NCBI GenBank assembly: GCA_017858515.1
Contig: JAFMBM010000009.1
Location: 1-64,000 of the forward strand
Source: Cryomorphaceae bacterium
Lineage (GTDB): Bacteria > Bacteroidota > Bacteroidia > Flavobacteriales > Schleiferiaceae
DNA length: 64,000 nt
Reading direction: 5' to 3'
Both the position numbers and the translations under genes were made by a program. Shown piece after piece: positions 8,868 through 18,365 of the stretch. The notes under the pieces are model-generated. The model was not told where the DNA came from. It made no database searches and saw only the letters and a list, made by a program, of their open reading frames with translations. The first letter of the stretch is position 1, and the number at the start of each line of letters is the position of its first letter.

Positions 8868-9935
8868 TTATTTCGGTAATTCTTTGGATTTAGTGTACGA
8901 AGCTTCTTTTTCTCTCTTCTCTTTATCATCAAACTGATCGTAAGCACGAATAATGGATTTCACCAGTTTATGGCGAATTACATCCACCTCGTCGAGTTCA
9001 ACGAATTCAATTCCATCTACATCTTTCAATAAAGAATAGACCTCCTTTAGTCCGCTTCTTTGATTTCTCGGAAGATCTATTTGCGAGAGGTCTCCAGTGA
9101 TTATAAATTTTGCCGACTTACCCATTCGGGTAAGGAACATTTTCATTTGGGCATGGGTAGTATTTTGGGCTTCATCAAGAATAACGAAAGCATTGTCTAA
9201 GGTTCTACCGCGCATGAAAGCCAAGGGGGCAATCTGAATGATGTGATTCTCTATAAAGCTATTCAACTTTTCAGGTGGAATCATATCTCGCAAAGCATCG
9301 TAGAGAGGTTGTAGATATGGATCGAGCTTTTCCTTTAAATCGCCTGGCAGAAATCCTAAGTTTTCTCCTGCCTCCACAGCGGGTCTTGTTAGAACAATGC
9401 GTTTCACCTCCTTAAATTTCAGCGCTCTAACGGCCAAAGCAACGGCTGTATAGGTTTTACCCGTACCCGCAGGACCAACGGCGAATACCATATCCGACTT
9501 GGCACAGGAATCTACAATGCGCTGCTGATTTTTGGTCTTCGCACGGATGGTTTGTCCGTTTACACCATGAAGAAGAACGTTTTTATCCGGATGATTTTCG
9601 AGCGCAGAACCCTCCATCATTATTCTCTCAATAACCCTTTCAGAGAGGCTGTTGTACTTGTGGAAATGTTCTAGAAGCTGTTCCAACTTCGAGCTAAACA
9701 GATCCAATTGGTCGCCTTCTCCATGTACGGTTATATCGCCACCTCTCGCACTGATTTTGAGCTTTGGGAAGTAGGCGCGAATTTGATTAAAATACTTGTT
9801 CTGAGCCCCATAAAAACTTTGGGGATCGAGGTTTTCTAAGTTGTAAGCTCTTTGGTTAGAAGAAGCTTCATTTTCGGAAGTTTTCAGAGATTTAATAGAC
9901 TTTGTTTGATGTACTTTTGGTGGCAAATTAATCAC
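8868..9935 (-). CDS. phoH: PhoH family ATPase
   Basis: Cytoplasmic P-loop ATPase of the PhoH/YbeZ type, linked with RNA metabolism and ribosome maturation. An N-terminal KH-like region (about 45-110) is followed by the PhoH domain with Walker [12 protein letters not shown], the [16 protein letters not shown] segment specific to the family, Walker [12 protein letters not shown] and the arginine-containing [10 protein letters not shown] sensor. At 355 residues it has an N-terminal extension of about 25 residues that may be shorter if a later start is used. First gene of the phoH-purC-OMP operon; divergent from the SAM hydroxide adenosyltransferase gene 41 bases away. Confidence 0.95.
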   Translation of the reverse strand: MINLPPKVHQTKSIKSLKTSENEASSNQRAYNLENLDPQSFYGAQNKYFNQIRAYFPKLKISARGGDITVHGEGDQLDLFSSKLEQLLEHFHKYNSLSERVIERIMMEGSALENHPDKNVLLHGVNGQTIRAKTKNQQRIVDSCAKSDMVFAVGPAGTGKTYTAVALAVRALKFKEVKRIVLTRPAVEAGENLGFLPGDLKEKLDPYLQPLYDALRDMIPPEKLNSFIENHIIQIAPLAFMRGRTLDNAFVILDEAQNTTHAQMKMFLTRMGKSAKFIITGDLSQIDLPRNQRSGLKEVYSLLKDVDGIEFVELDEVDVIRHKLVKSIIRAYDQFDDKEKREKEASYTKSKELPK

Positions 9936-9976
9936 AAATTACCCTCGTTCGAAGGTAATGATTTTGATAAAAGTGA

Positions 9977-10774
9977 ATGCCCTTAATTACGCTTACAACA
10001 GATTATGGTACACGTGACTATTTTGTAGCCGCTGTGAAGGGGAGTTTATATTCTCAAATTACAGATTTTCAGATAGTTGACATTTCTAATTCTATTGATC
10101 CGTATGACATTGAGCAGGCCGCGTACATTGTGGGTCAGGCCTTCCCTCACTTCCCAAAAGGCACTGTACATATCATTGCTGTGAATGAAGGCTCTACTGA
10201 AAATCAAAAGCCGTTGATAATGTCGATGGGTGGACACTATTTTATTGCGCCCAACAACGGTGTTCTTTCGATGATTCGAAGAGAACTGAGACGAGACCTT
10301 TATGTTGAATTGGATTTTTACAAAGAGGTAAGCACTTTTCCAGCTTTAGATATTTTTAGCAAAGCGGCTGCCCATCTCCTACGCGGGGGACAAGCCGAGA
10401 TTCTAGGACGGGTTGTAGAAAGTATCTTCGATACCAAGAGTATTGAGCCCTTAGTTACTGAAGGACGCTCAAAAATTTCAGGACGCTGCATCTACGTTGA
10501 TACATTTGGGAATATCGTAACCAATATTCCAGGTAATTTAATAACCAAAGGCCATGAGAATGGACGGATTGAAATTAAACTGCCAAGAAAATATCTGGTC
10601 AATAAAATCTCAAATAGCTATGATGCGGTGGGTGAGGGAAAAATTGCAGCGATTATCAACGCTGCCCATTATTTAGAAATTGGCATCAATAAAGGCTCTT
10701 CTGAAAGCATTACGGGAGCTAGCCATTTGCTAGGTATATATTTGCGCGATAGGATTGACGTTACGCTTTTATGA
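9977..10774 (+). CDS. SAM hydroxide adenosyltransferase (DUF62 family)
   Basis: Enzyme of the fluorinase/chlorinase fold that splits S-adenosylmethionine into adenosine and methionine using water (hydroxide). The N-terminal ITLTTDYGTRDYFVAAVKG holds the conserved Asp-Tyr-Gly and the active-site Asp. VDISNSIDPYDIEQAAYIV and the C-terminal barrel with YVDTFGNIVTNIP complete the family profile; 265 residues is typical. The stop overlaps the next start by four bases (ATGA), so the gene heads an operon running through gldG. Confidence 0.92.
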   Translation: MPLITLTTDYGTRDYFVAAVKGSLYSQITDFQIVDISNSIDPYDIEQAAYIVGQAFPHFPKGTVHIIAVNEGSTENQKPLIMSMGGHYFIAPNNGVLSMIRRELRRDLYVELDFYKEVSTFPALDIFSKAAAHLLRGGQAEILGRVVESIFDTKSIEPLVTEGRSKISGRCIYVDTFGNIVTNIPGNLITKGHENGRIEIKLPRKYLVNKISNSYDAVGEGKIAAIINAAHYLEIGINKGSSESITGASHLLGIYLRDRIDVTLL

Positions 10775-11067
10775 TTCGCAGAGTAGTTAAAATGCATTTT
10801 AGATTGTCGGAAGTAGAAAACTTTAGCGCGCTATTTCATGCGAAGGCAAAAGATATAAGGGCTATGCCTGGATGCATTCATCTAGAGCTTTGGCAAGATG
10901 TTTCCAACCCAGAAATTTTCTTTACGTATAGTCTTTGGGAAGAAATAGACTTTTTAGAATCGTATAGGGCAAGTCCTTTATTTAAAGACGTATGGTCTCA
11001 AACCAAACTTCTTTTTAAAGAGAAACCAGTGGCTTGGTCGGTTAACCAATTGGAAGTGCACGCATGA
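10771..11067 (+). CDS. ABM-domain (antibiotic biosynthesis monooxygenase-like) protein
   Basis: A 98-residue ferredoxin-like alpha/beta protein. CIHLELWQD, FFTYSLWEEIDFLESYRASPLFKD and the closing KPVAWSVNQLE match the ABM dimeric barrel family, which includes quinol monooxygenases and heme-degrading enzymes. Substrate and cofactor are unknown. The start could be the ATG at 10771 or the ATG of MHFRLSEVEN seven codons on. It overlaps its neighbours on both sides by four bases, which ties it tightly to the SAM hydrolase and gldF. Confidence 0.85.
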   Translation: MIRRVVKMHFRLSEVENFSALFHAKAKDIRAMPGCIHLELWQDVSNPEIFFTYSLWEEIDFLESYRASPLFKDVWSQTKLLFKEKPVAWSVNQLEVHA

Positions 11068-11795
11068 GAGCATTATTTTTAAAAGAGTTAAGAGGATTTT
11101 TCAATACGCTTACGGGCGTCATAGTGCTCTGCGTCTTTCTTCTGTTGAACTCGGCTTTTTTATGGATTTTTAAAGGTGGATTCAACCTCCTAGACAGCGG
11201 ATGGGCCAATCTAGACGGGCTCTTTATAATATCGCCCTGGGTTTTTATGTTCTTACTCCCTGCCATTACCATGCGCATGTTTGCAGAAGAAAAACGCTAC
11301 GGCACCTTAGAATTACTCTTTACAAAACCCTTGAGTGAATGGCATATTGTTTTAGCTAAGTTTTTCGCCGCCATTACCTTAGTTCTTCTTTCCCTCCTGC
11401 CTACTCTACTCTATTTTTATTCTATTTATCAACTGGGCACCCCAGTCGGAAGCATTGATAGTGGGGGTACTTGGGGCTCTTTTATAGGTCTTTTCTTTTT
11501 AGGCTCCGCCTATGCGGCCATGGGTTTGTTTGCAAGTTCTCTCTCAGACAATCCTATTATTGCTTTCCTGCTAGGTGCTTTTTTGTGTTTCTTTTTCTTC
11601 TTTGGTCTTTCAGAATTGAGCACTCTTCCATTCTTAAGTTCCCTTCAATCGGCTACAAGATCAATTGGAATTAATGAACATTATATTTCCCTAAGCAGAG
11701 GTGTAGTAGACAGCAGAGATGTTCTCTATTTCCTTTCCCTTAGTCTAGTATTTTTGGCCGCTACTCGTGTGAAACTTCTAAGCAGAAATTGGTGA
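11064..11795 (+). CDS. gldF: gliding-motility ABC transporter permease GldF
   Basis: Inner-membrane permease of the GldA-GldF-GldG ABC system associated with gliding in Bacteroidota. The 243 residues hold six hydrophobic spans (about 17-38, 55-75, 100-130, 140-165, 170-190, 215-235). The MRALFLKELRGFFNTLTG opening and LPAITMRMFAEEKRYGTLELLFTKPLSE are family hallmarks of the ABC-2 permease class. The gene overlaps the ABM gene by four bases and gldG follows directly. The GldA ATPase is not in this window; in this phylum it is often encoded elsewhere. Confidence 0.92.
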   Translation: MRALFLKELRGFFNTLTGVIVLCVFLLLNSAFLWIFKGGFNLLDSGWANLDGLFIISPWVFMFLLPAITMRMFAEEKRYGTLELLFTKPLSEWHIVLAKFFAAITLVLLSLLPTLLYFYSIYQLGTPVGSIDSGGTWGSFIGLFFLGSAYAAMGLFASSLSDNPIIAFLLGAFLCFFFFFGLSELSTLPFLSSLQSATRSIGINEHYISLSRGVVDSRDVLYFLSLSLVFLAATRVKLLSRNW

Positions 11796-11800
11796 GCAGT

Positions 11801-13519
11801 ATGAAAAAGAAGTACAACGATTTAGTAGGATTGGCCATCATACTCATAGGAGTTCTAGCTGTTAAGCTCTTTGTTCAAGCCTTTTTCTTTCGGTTAGATT
11901 TAACTGAAGAAAAGCGTTTTAGTCTTTCCAATCCAACAAAAGACTTACTTGGAAATCTAGATCAAAGAATTTTAATAAAGGTTTATTTGGAAGGCAACTT
12001 CCCTCCGGGATTTGAGAAATTACAAAGGGAGACAAAACAAACCCTAGACGAATTCAGAGCCTATACAGAAAATATCGATTATCAGTTTATTGATCCTTCC
12101 GATCAAGTAGATGACAAAGCACGTCAAGAAGTATATCAGCAACTCGAATCGAAGGGCCTACAGCCTTTTAATTTAGAGGTGTCTGAAAACGGAGGTTCAA
12201 GACGGCTTCAAGTCTTCCCAGGAGCAGTTTTCTCCTTGGGCGAACGCGAAATAAGCATTCAAATCTTACAGTCTCAAATGGGGCGTTCGGCCGAATCACA
12301 ACTCAATGCTTCTATTGAGAAATTAGAGTATACCCTTGCCTCAGCCATTAAAAAGATTACCCAAGAGAAGAGACCGAAGATTGCTTTTATTGAAGGGCAT
12401 AATGAACTTAAGCCACGCTTTATTGCAGACCTAGGAAGAACGCTTTCAGAACATTACCAAGTAGAACGCTTCAATCTGCGAGAGTTTATAAAAGATTCTG
12501 CAACGGGCGAGATTTCTATAGAAAAACAGATTCGCCGATTGAATATATTCGATGCTCTGCTCATTGCAAAGCCACAAAGTGCTTTCTCTGATTTAGATCG
12601 GTATTTGATTGATCAATTTATAATGAATGGCGGCACCACCTTGTGGTTTATTGATGCCGTTCAAGCAGAAATGGATAGCTTGAGCAATCGCTCAGAATTT
12701 CTTGCCTACCCCATAGATGACAGACTGAATTTGCGCGACATGCTCTTTAAGTATGGAGTGCGAATAAATGCAGATTTGGTGCAAGATATAGTCGCTGCTG
12801 GAGTGAATGATTCAAAACAAGTTCTGCCTTGGATCTACTCCCCGCTCATTATGCCTTATGTGAATCACCCTATTACCAAAGACTTAAATGGCATTCGCTT
12901 AGAATTCGCTAGTTCTATCGATACCATCCAAACCCCTGGAATTAAAAAAACCATTCTTCTTCAAAGCTCTCAGTATTCTCGAAAATCAAATGCTCCTCAT
13001 TTGGTAAGCCTTGCGCGTTTGTATCAGGAGCCTCAGAGGCAGGCTTTTCAAGAAAAGGGCATTCCATTAGGGGTTTTGTTGGAAGGGAGTTTTGAAAGCG
13101 CATTTAACAACCGAGTAGTTCCTAGAAATCTAAATGGCAAGAGCTTACCCTTAACCAAAAAGGGAAAACCAGCCCAAATGCTGGTTGTTTCTGATGGCGA
13201 TATGGTTAAAAACCAATTGAATATTGTAAATCCTCAACTTCCGAAAGGATTACCTCTCACCACTGGTTACGATCAGTTCACAGGTATGCAATATGGAAAT
13301 AAAGATTTCTTGCTCAATGCCTTCGATTATCTACTGGATGAATCTGGATTAATGGAGTTAAGAGGAAGAGAGTTGAAAATCAGATTACTCGATTCTCAGC
13401 GAATCAAGAATGAGCGCTCTTTTTGGATAGGATTGAACGTAGCCTTACCTATTGGCTTAATTCTACTATTCGCAATCATTCAAATTCAGGTGCGCAAAAA
13501 GCGCTTCGCAAAAAAATAA
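11801..13519 (+). CDS. gldG: gliding-motility ABC transporter auxiliary protein GldG
   Basis: Membrane-anchored partner of GldF. An N-terminal helix (LVGLAIILIGVLAVKLFVQAF) leads into FRLDLTEEKRFSLSNPTKDLL, the strongly conserved opening of GldG, then a long periplasmic ABC_transp_aux-type domain and a C-terminal helix (about 545-565) with a basic tail. The open frame reaches a TTG at 11789, but the ATG at 11801 (MKKKYNDLVG) is the better start; it lies five bases past the gldF stop. 572 residues is normal. Confidence 0.93.
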   Translation: MKKKYNDLVGLAIILIGVLAVKLFVQAFFFRLDLTEEKRFSLSNPTKDLLGNLDQRILIKVYLEGNFPPGFEKLQRETKQTLDEFRAYTENIDYQFIDPSDQVDDKARQEVYQQLESKGLQPFNLEVSENGGSRRLQVFPGAVFSLGEREISIQILQSQMGRSAESQLNASIEKLEYTLASAIKKITQEKRPKIAFIEGHNELKPRFIADLGRTLSEHYQVERFNLREFIKDSATGEISIEKQIRRLNIFDALLIAKPQSAFSDLDRYLIDQFIMNGGTTLWFIDAVQAEMDSLSNRSEFLAYPIDDRLNLRDMLFKYGVRINADLVQDIVAAGVNDSKQVLPWIYSPLIMPYVNHPITKDLNGIRLEFASSIDTIQTPGIKKTILLQSSQYSRKSNAPHLVSLARLYQEPQRQAFQEKGIPLGVLLEGSFESAFNNRVVPRNLNGKSLPLTKKGKPAQMLVVSDGDMVKNQLNIVNPQLPKGLPLTTGYDQFTGMQYGNKDFLLNAFDYLLDESGLMELRGRELKIRLLDSQRIKNERSFWIGLNVALPIGLILLFAIIQIQVRKKRFAKK

Positions 13520-13521
13520 AT

Positions 13522-14541
13522 ATGAAAAAGAATTTATTCATTCTACTCGGACTTATTATCCTCTCTTTGGTTGGATATTATTTACTCAAACAGAATAAAT
13601 CGAGAAATACACTGAGTGACTTGGAGGCAGAATATAGCTTCACCATTGAAGATACAGCCTCAATCGATCGCATTGTGATTTCCGATAAAAGTCCTAGAAA
13701 AGTAGATCTTCAAAAGATAGATGGCGTTTGGCAACTCAACAATAGAAAAGTACGCACAGATGTAATTGAGGTGCTGCTTGAAACATTTAGGCGGATGGAA
13801 ATGCGCAATTTTGTGGAGGAGAAGGCAAAAGAAGAAGTGGTTAGAAGGATGGCAACCTATGCCAAAGAAGTGATTGTGTATTCAAACGGACAAAAGACAA
13901 AGCACTTTTTTGTAGGAACAGATACGCCCGATCAAATGGCCACTTATATGATGATGGAAGGTGGAAGTCAGGCCTATGCCGTTCATATACCCGGATTCAA
14001 TGGCTATTTGTCTTCGCGATTTATCACCATTGATGAGCTTTTATATGACCGAGCGCTTTTTCCAATGGCTTCAAATGATATTCAATCGTTTACATTGAGT
14101 TATGCCGCTATTCCAGAGAATTCTTTCGAAATTTTGAGGTCAACTGAAACGACTCAATTAAAGCGACTAAAGGAGGGGAATTGGGTGGATGTACCATCCG
14201 ACTCTAAACTACTTGATCTCTATCTAAAGCAGATTGTTAAATTAAATTATGAAGGGGCCATTGTAGAAAGTGATCCTATCTATTCTAGAAAGGACAGTCT
14301 ATTAGCCGTAAAGCCCTTTATTGAGTTTCAATTGACAAACACGAATGGTGAAGCGATATCTCTAAAGGCCTATCAAATTAAGTCGGCTGAAAATGAAATG
14401 GATGCTCTAGGAGAAGCAAGAGAATTCGACCCCGACAGACTGCATGCAATATTGTCTGACGGAAGAATGGTTTTACTTCAATACTTCGGATTGCGAGATG
14501 CCCTATTGATTGCAGATCAACTAATGCTTAAAACGGAATAA
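13522..14541 (+). CDS. DUF4340-like membrane-anchored protein, downstream of gldFG
   Basis: A 339-residue protein with an N-terminal anchor (LFILLGLIILSLVGYYLL) and a soluble extracytoplasmic part built of repeated beta-rich units: IDRIVISDK, VWQLNNRKVRTDVIEVLLETFRRMEMRN, TKHFFVGTDTPDQMATYMMMEG. This is the pattern of DUF4340 proteins, which elsewhere follow GldG-like ABC auxiliaries. The ATG at 13522, two bases after gldG, is chosen over an open frame extending 33 codons into gldG. I infer a helper of the GldFG transporter. Confidence 0.75.
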   Translation: MKKNLFILLGLIILSLVGYYLLKQNKSRNTLSDLEAEYSFTIEDTASIDRIVISDKSPRKVDLQKIDGVWQLNNRKVRTDVIEVLLETFRRMEMRNFVEEKAKEEVVRRMATYAKEVIVYSNGQKTKHFFVGTDTPDQMATYMMMEGGSQAYAVHIPGFNGYLSSRFITIDELLYDRALFPMASNDIQSFTLSYAAIPENSFEILRSTETTQLKRLKEGNWVDVPSDSKLLDLYLKQIVKLNYEGAIVESDPIYSRKDSLLAVKPFIEFQLTNTNGEAISLKAYQIKSAENEMDALGEAREFDPDRLHAILSDGRMVLLQYFGLRDALLIADQLMLKTE

Positions 14542-14553
14542 ATCCGAAATTGA

Positions 14554-14585
14554 TTGAATTCAACACAGAGAACAAAGTATATTTG
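14554..14585 (+). promoter_or_regulatory. putative Bacteroidota-type promoter of dnaN
   Basis: TTG at 14554-14556 and TATATTTG at 14578-14585 fit the -33/-7 pattern (TTTG, spacer, TAnnTTTG), 27 bases before the dnaN ATG. Confidence 0.55.
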
Positions 14586-14611
14586 ACACCCTTTTCTAAA
14601 AGAAATATTCT

Positions 14612-15733
14612 ATGAGATTTATTGTTTCCAGTGGTTCACTATTGAAACAGCTCAATATGGCTGGCACATTGATTAGCAGCAACAGTGCTATGCCAATATT
14701 AGAAAACTTCCTGTTTACCCTATTGCCTGGCAAATTGGTTATTACCTCTAGTGATTCAGAGAGCACTTTGACTACAACTATAGCCGTAGAGTCTGAGGTG
14801 GAAGGCGAAGCCTGTGTGCCCGCCAAAATCTTAATGGATATCTTAAAGACCTTTCCAGAACAGCCTTTAACTTTTGATTTTGGTGGCGACGACAATCAAT
14901 TGGAGATTTCTTCAGATTATGGTCGCTATCAGATTGGCTATTTTGGGGTGAATGAATATCCAAGACTTCCTGAAATAGAAGATTCATCAGTTTCTAAGAT
15001 GCCTTCGGGTGTGCTGGCAACGGCCATTCAGAAAACACTGTTTGCCAGTGGAAACGATGATTTGCGTCCTGTAATGTCGGGAGTCTTTTTCCAATTGAAT
15101 AAAGAAGGTGCCACTTTTGTATCTACCGATGCCCACAAACTGGTTCGTTATAGAAGAGTAGATATATCTACAGCAGAGAGTGCTGAATTTATTATGCCTA
15201 AAAAACCGCTCACTATTTTAAAAGGAATACTGAGCACTGCAGAAGATGAGGTGCAATTGCACTACAATCAGAAAAACTGTCGCTTTGAGTTCAAGCACAT
15301 TGTTTTAACTGCAAGATTGATAGATGGTAGATATCCGAATTACGATGCGGTTATTCCAAAAGAGAATCCGAATAAATTAACTATCGACAGAGAAGCCTTT
15401 TTGCACAGTGTAAAAAGAGTAAGTCTGTTTGCCAATAAAACTACCCATCAAATTCGCTTAAAGATTGCTGGCAGTGAGGTTCAGACTATTGCAGAGGATC
15501 TCGATTTTTCGAACAAGGCACATGAAAGAATTCAGTGTGACTACGATGGAAGCGACATGGAAATTGGCTTCAACTCCCGCTTTTTAGTAGAAATGCTTTC
15601 GAATCTTGAAAGTGAACATGTTCTTTTAGAACTTTCAGCCCCCAATCGTGCTGGGCTCCTCTCCCCTATTGATGGAAAAGAAATTGGCGAAGAGGTTCTC
15701 ATGCTGGTAATGCCCGTTATGATCAATTCCTAA
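14612..15733 (+). CDS. dnaN: DNA polymerase III subunit beta (sliding clamp)
   Basis: Ring-shaped dimer that tethers the replicative polymerase to DNA. The 373 residues contain the three clamp domains. MRFIVSSGSLLKQLNMAGTLI opens the protein, FVSTDAHKLVRYRR lies in domain II, IDGRYPNYDAVIP at the domain II-III border, and the end VLMLVMPVMI corresponds to the usual LVMPMR(L/I) closing motif, here without the arginine. It has its own putative promoter and is not beside dnaA or gyrB in this window. Confidence 0.97.
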   Translation: MRFIVSSGSLLKQLNMAGTLISSNSAMPILENFLFTLLPGKLVITSSDSESTLTTTIAVESEVEGEACVPAKILMDILKTFPEQPLTFDFGGDDNQLEISSDYGRYQIGYFGVNEYPRLPEIEDSSVSKMPSGVLATAIQKTLFASGNDDLRPVMSGVFFQLNKEGATFVSTDAHKLVRYRRVDISTAESAEFIMPKKPLTILKGILSTAEDEVQLHYNQKNCRFEFKHIVLTARLIDGRYPNYDAVIPKENPNKLTIDREAFLHSVKRVSLFANKTTHQIRLKIAGSEVQTIAEDLDFSNKAHERIQCDYDGSDMEIGFNSRFLVEMLSNLESEHVLLELSAPNRAGLLSPIDGKEIGEEVLMLVMPVMINS

Positions 15734-15746
15734 AAGATTTTTTCTA

Positions 15747-16397
15747 TTGAATCTTTTTATTATTGGAGATGTTCACGGGTGTTTTCACACTTTTAAAACT
15801 CTCATTGAAGAGCATTGGAATCCGGAAAATGAATTTTTAATTCAATTGGGCGATCTAGTGCAAAAAGGTCCTCATTCTGCTCTTTGTATCGAATATGCTT
15901 GGCATCTTCAAAAAGAGTATCCATATCAGTGTTTTTTCTTGAAAGGAAATCATGAGCATTCACTAATAGAACGGTATAAAGAGAACCCTTTTCAACCTGA
16001 AGTCTCTTCTTTTAATACCGATTTGATCAACCAGGGACTTTCTTTATCCAAAACCTATAAGTGGCTAGAGCGGCTGCCATTGAAATGGGAGAATCCCAAG
16101 ATTCTAATTACGCATGCTGGAATTTCAAAAACCATTCATGACCCGTACGATCTCACAAATTCTAAAGGAGTTCTTTTCAATCGATCTGGGTTAAAACCCT
16201 TAGACAAGGTGCAGGTAATTGGACATATTGTTTTAGAGGATGAAAAAGCACTGCTGAAGACATCTGAGAATGCCTGGTATATAGATACAGGTGCTTGGCT
16301 TGGAAAAAGATTGACTGGCTTGAAATTGAACAGTGCAGGAGAACGAATTGGCACTTTTTATAAGAAAACAGATCTTCGTGACGTAGAAGGATTGTAG
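15747..16397 (+). CDS. metallophosphoesterase (Ser/Thr phosphatase-like)
   Basis: Calcineurin-like phosphoesterase of 216 residues. The metal-binding motifs are clear: GDVHGCF (about 8-14), GDLVQKG, GNHEHS and the later ILITHAG plus IGHI. It is of the bacterial PPP/ApaH-like class, acting on phosphoproteins or dinucleotide polyphosphates; the substrate is unknown. The start is a TTG 13 bases after dnaN ends, with the first motif beginning seven residues in, so there is little room for a later start. Likely cotranscribed with dnaN. Confidence 0.85.
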   Translation: MNLFIIGDVHGCFHTFKTLIEEHWNPENEFLIQLGDLVQKGPHSALCIEYAWHLQKEYPYQCFFLKGNHEHSLIERYKENPFQPEVSSFNTDLINQGLSLSKTYKWLERLPLKWENPKILITHAGISKTIHDPYDLTNSKGVLFNRSGLKPLDKVQVIGHIVLEDEKALLKTSENAWYIDTGAWLGKRLTGLKLNSAGERIGTFYKKTDLRDVEGL

Positions 16398-16615
16398 CTA
16401 CAATTCTATAGATTGGATACCCAATTATTTTATTGAATGTATTAGCCTGATGGAATTAATAGCCTTCATGGTCCTTGAAAAAATCGACTCTTATATTATC
16501 GGTGGTACTGGCATTTAATCTCGAAACGCAAGATGGTGTTGAACGTGGCTGCTTTTTTCGACTAGTAGTAAATAAAGACGTTTCAAACCTCCCTACAAGC
16601 TTAAAAAAGAGCAAC

Positions 16616-16954
16616 TTATTTGGGCTTGGTCTTGACGTCCTTTTTCTCGTCTGTAAAAAACATTGTGTATAAGCTTGTAGCGGTCATAAATACCGCCAGT
16701 GGTAAAACAACAAAGGAAAGTTTATTGAACTCCCAAGCGATTTGAAATTCTCCATGAAGAATGTGTTGAATACCTCTAGTCATACCGCAGGCATAGCATT
16801 CAGTATTAGCTAAAAGAACAGATAAGCATATGGTCTGCCCTTCATCAAAATGATCTGCAGGCAAATACAAAAGGTATAAAAAACATATTCCAAGTAATGC
16901 GAAGATGAACAGCCCTACATTTCTTTTGCCAAAGGTTGAATAGAGTACTTCCAT
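16616..16954 (-). CDS. DUF2752 small membrane protein
   Basis: A 112-residue membrane protein with two or three hydrophobic spans (about 13-31 and 80-100) and the motif CYACGMTRGIQHILHGEF. This CxxCGMTR pattern defines DUF2752, whose function is not known. The gene overlaps its upstream neighbour by one base (TAATG), so the two are translated from one transcript. Confidence 0.85.
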   Translation of the reverse strand: MEVLYSTFGKRNVGLFIFALLGICFLYLLYLPADHFDEGQTICLSVLLANTECYACGMTRGIQHILHGEFQIAWEFNKLSFVVLPLAVFMTATSLYTMFFTDEKKDVKTKPK

Positions 16955-17856
16955 TATTTAGCTTTAATAAATACGAATTCAACAAATTCACCTTTTTTCA
17001 GTTTGGTTTCCAATGTTCTGCTCTTATCGCTATCCACTAGTTGAGCTTGAAAAGTATTGGGCGGCCTAGTACCCTCATTCTCCGCCACAATTCTAATCGT
17101 ACAGCTGTCTCCTTCGAAGCGGAACAGATATGGCTTTTTGAAAGCAGTTGCTACCTCAGATTGATGTCGAAGCTCATCGTTGACATAGATCGAAAAGAGA
17201 TCGTTGTCTTCCTCAAAGTTATCCCATATATTGATTCGGATCTCGCTAGAATACCATTGGAAAACTGCCTTTGATTCATTAATGAGAGGCGCTTTAATAT
17301 CTATTTCTTTTATGATCTCCTCTCTGGAAATTGGAGTAAGGGAATCGCCATAATGCTGTTTAAGGGAATCCTTAATTCCAGAGAGCGCATCATTGTTGTC
17401 AACGAATTCTTTTAACATGTCGATGCTAACAAGGTAAATATCCCCTTTGGCGCAGATGCTGCTATCTGGATAAAATCCTGTAAAGCGGCCATTGAAAATG
17501 GTTTTATTAACACTTTTCTTCCAAGGTAATTTATCTACTCTGATATAGCAGAATTCATTCGGATTTGCATTTGAAGAAGTAGATAGATTACGGATTTCTC
17601 CAAAGGATAAATACTGTTTCTTAAAATCGAGTTTTCCGGAAATCTCTGACTTAGTGCGGTCTTCACTGAAAAAGTTTGTTTCAGACTGACCATGTAAAGA
17701 TCCATCTTCCCTTACCTCAAACTTAAGTTTAAAGGGTACCAACTGATCGTTTTCAGTTTTTAACGTGCCAACTAATTCATAGCTCTTTACTTGTGCTGTC
17801 AGCTCAGTTAGGCAACAAACTATAACAAATGTGAAAATCAGGTAAAAAAACTTCAT
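16954..17856 (-). CDS. secreted protein of unknown function
   Basis: The 300 residues begin with a signal peptide (MKFFYLIFTFVIVCCLTELTAQ). The mature part has an N-terminal beta-rich half (about 25-150) that reads like a lipocalin-like test for synthesis of loaded antiparallel strands, and a C-terminal half with EIRINIWDNFEEDNDLFSIYVND and TCTIRIVAENEGTRPPNTFQAQLVD, a beta-sandwich pattern found in exported Bacteroidota proteins. I do not recognise a named family. It is paired with the DUF2752 gene by a TAATG overlap. CAAAAATA just upstream of the start would read TATTTTTG on the coding strand, a -7-like element. Confidence 0.6.
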   Translation of the reverse strand: MKFFYLIFTFVIVCCLTELTAQVKSYELVGTLKTENDQLVPFKLKFEVREDGSLHGQSETNFFSEDRTKSEISGKLDFKKQYLSFGEIRNLSTSSNANPNEFCYIRVDKLPWKKSVNKTIFNGRFTGFYPDSSICAKGDIYLVSIDMLKEFVDNNDALSGIKDSLKQHYGDSLTPISREEIIKEIDIKAPLINESKAVFQWYSSEIRINIWDNFEEDNDLFSIYVNDELRHQSEVATAFKKPYLFRFEGDSCTIRIVAENEGTRPPNTFQAQLVDSDKSRTLETKLKKGEFVEFVFIKAK

Positions 17857-17876
17857 GGTTACAAAAATATATTAAT

Positions 17877-17884
17877 TATACTTG
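17877..17884 (+). promoter_or_regulatory. possible -7 element for the TM2 gene
   Basis: TATACTTG, one mismatch from TAnnTTTG, 31 bases upstream of the ATG at 17915. No convincing -33 element. Confidence 0.3.
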
Positions 17885-17914
17885 TGTCATCTTTAACATA
17901 AAAACAAATAGAAC

Positions 17915-18316
17915 ATGAAAAGATTAACAAAATTATTTCTGGTGCTATGCATCATCGGCCTTGGAACTGCAGAGGCATCTTTCCCTGTAAAGAAAGGCAA
18001 CAACACAGAAGCTGTAACTGAAGACTCAACGGCACCGAAAGTAGACGTTGAAGAAATGGATGCGTTTACAATTTCTGATCAAGAAGTATTAGACAGAGCA
18101 GAAGACATTATTGATTCAACTGAAAAAACAAGTAAATTTTCTGAAGAAGACTGGATACTTTTAGCACTTTGGTTTTTCCTAGGTGGATTTGCTGCACACC
18201 GCTGGTATGCAGGAAGACCTGTTGGATGGAACATCTTGTTTATACTTACACTTGGTGGATGCGGTATTTGGGCGCTTATTGACCTTGTGAAGATTCTTCA
18301 AAGAGACTTTATGTAA
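17915..18316 (+). CDS. TM2 domain-containing protein
   Basis: A 133-residue protein: signal peptide (about 1-22, MKRLTKLFLVLCIIGLGTAEAS), an acidic linker (about 30-75), then a TM2 domain with two helices joined by a short loop (LLALWFFLGGFAAHRWYAGRPVGW and ILFILTLGGCGIWALIDLVKI). The G-x-x-x-x-H-R-W-Y-x-G core is typical of TM2, a domain of unknown biochemical role. It has a strong terminator downstream. Confidence 0.88.
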   Translation: MKRLTKLFLVLCIIGLGTAEASFPVKKGNNTEAVTEDSTAPKVDVEEMDAFTISDQEVLDRAEDIIDSTEKTSKFSEEDWILLALWFFLGGFAAHRWYAGRPVGWNILFILTLGGCGIWALIDLVKILQRDFM

Positions 18317-18332
18317 GTCTTATTTTTCGTCC

Positions 18333-18365
18333 AAAAGCCGTTCCAATTGGAACGGCTTTTTTTTT
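18333..18365 (+). terminator. rho-independent terminator after the TM2 gene
   Basis: Perfect 12-base stem AAAAGCCGTTCC / GGAACGGCTTTT with an AATT loop, followed by a run of Ts. Confidence 0.93.

Noticed and set aside
16475-16672. 65-codon plus-strand open frame starting with TTG
   Set aside because: Its 3' end overlaps the convergent DUF2752 gene by 57 bases, and the composition shows no coding pattern; the KSTLILSVVLAF start is a chance hydrophobic stretch.
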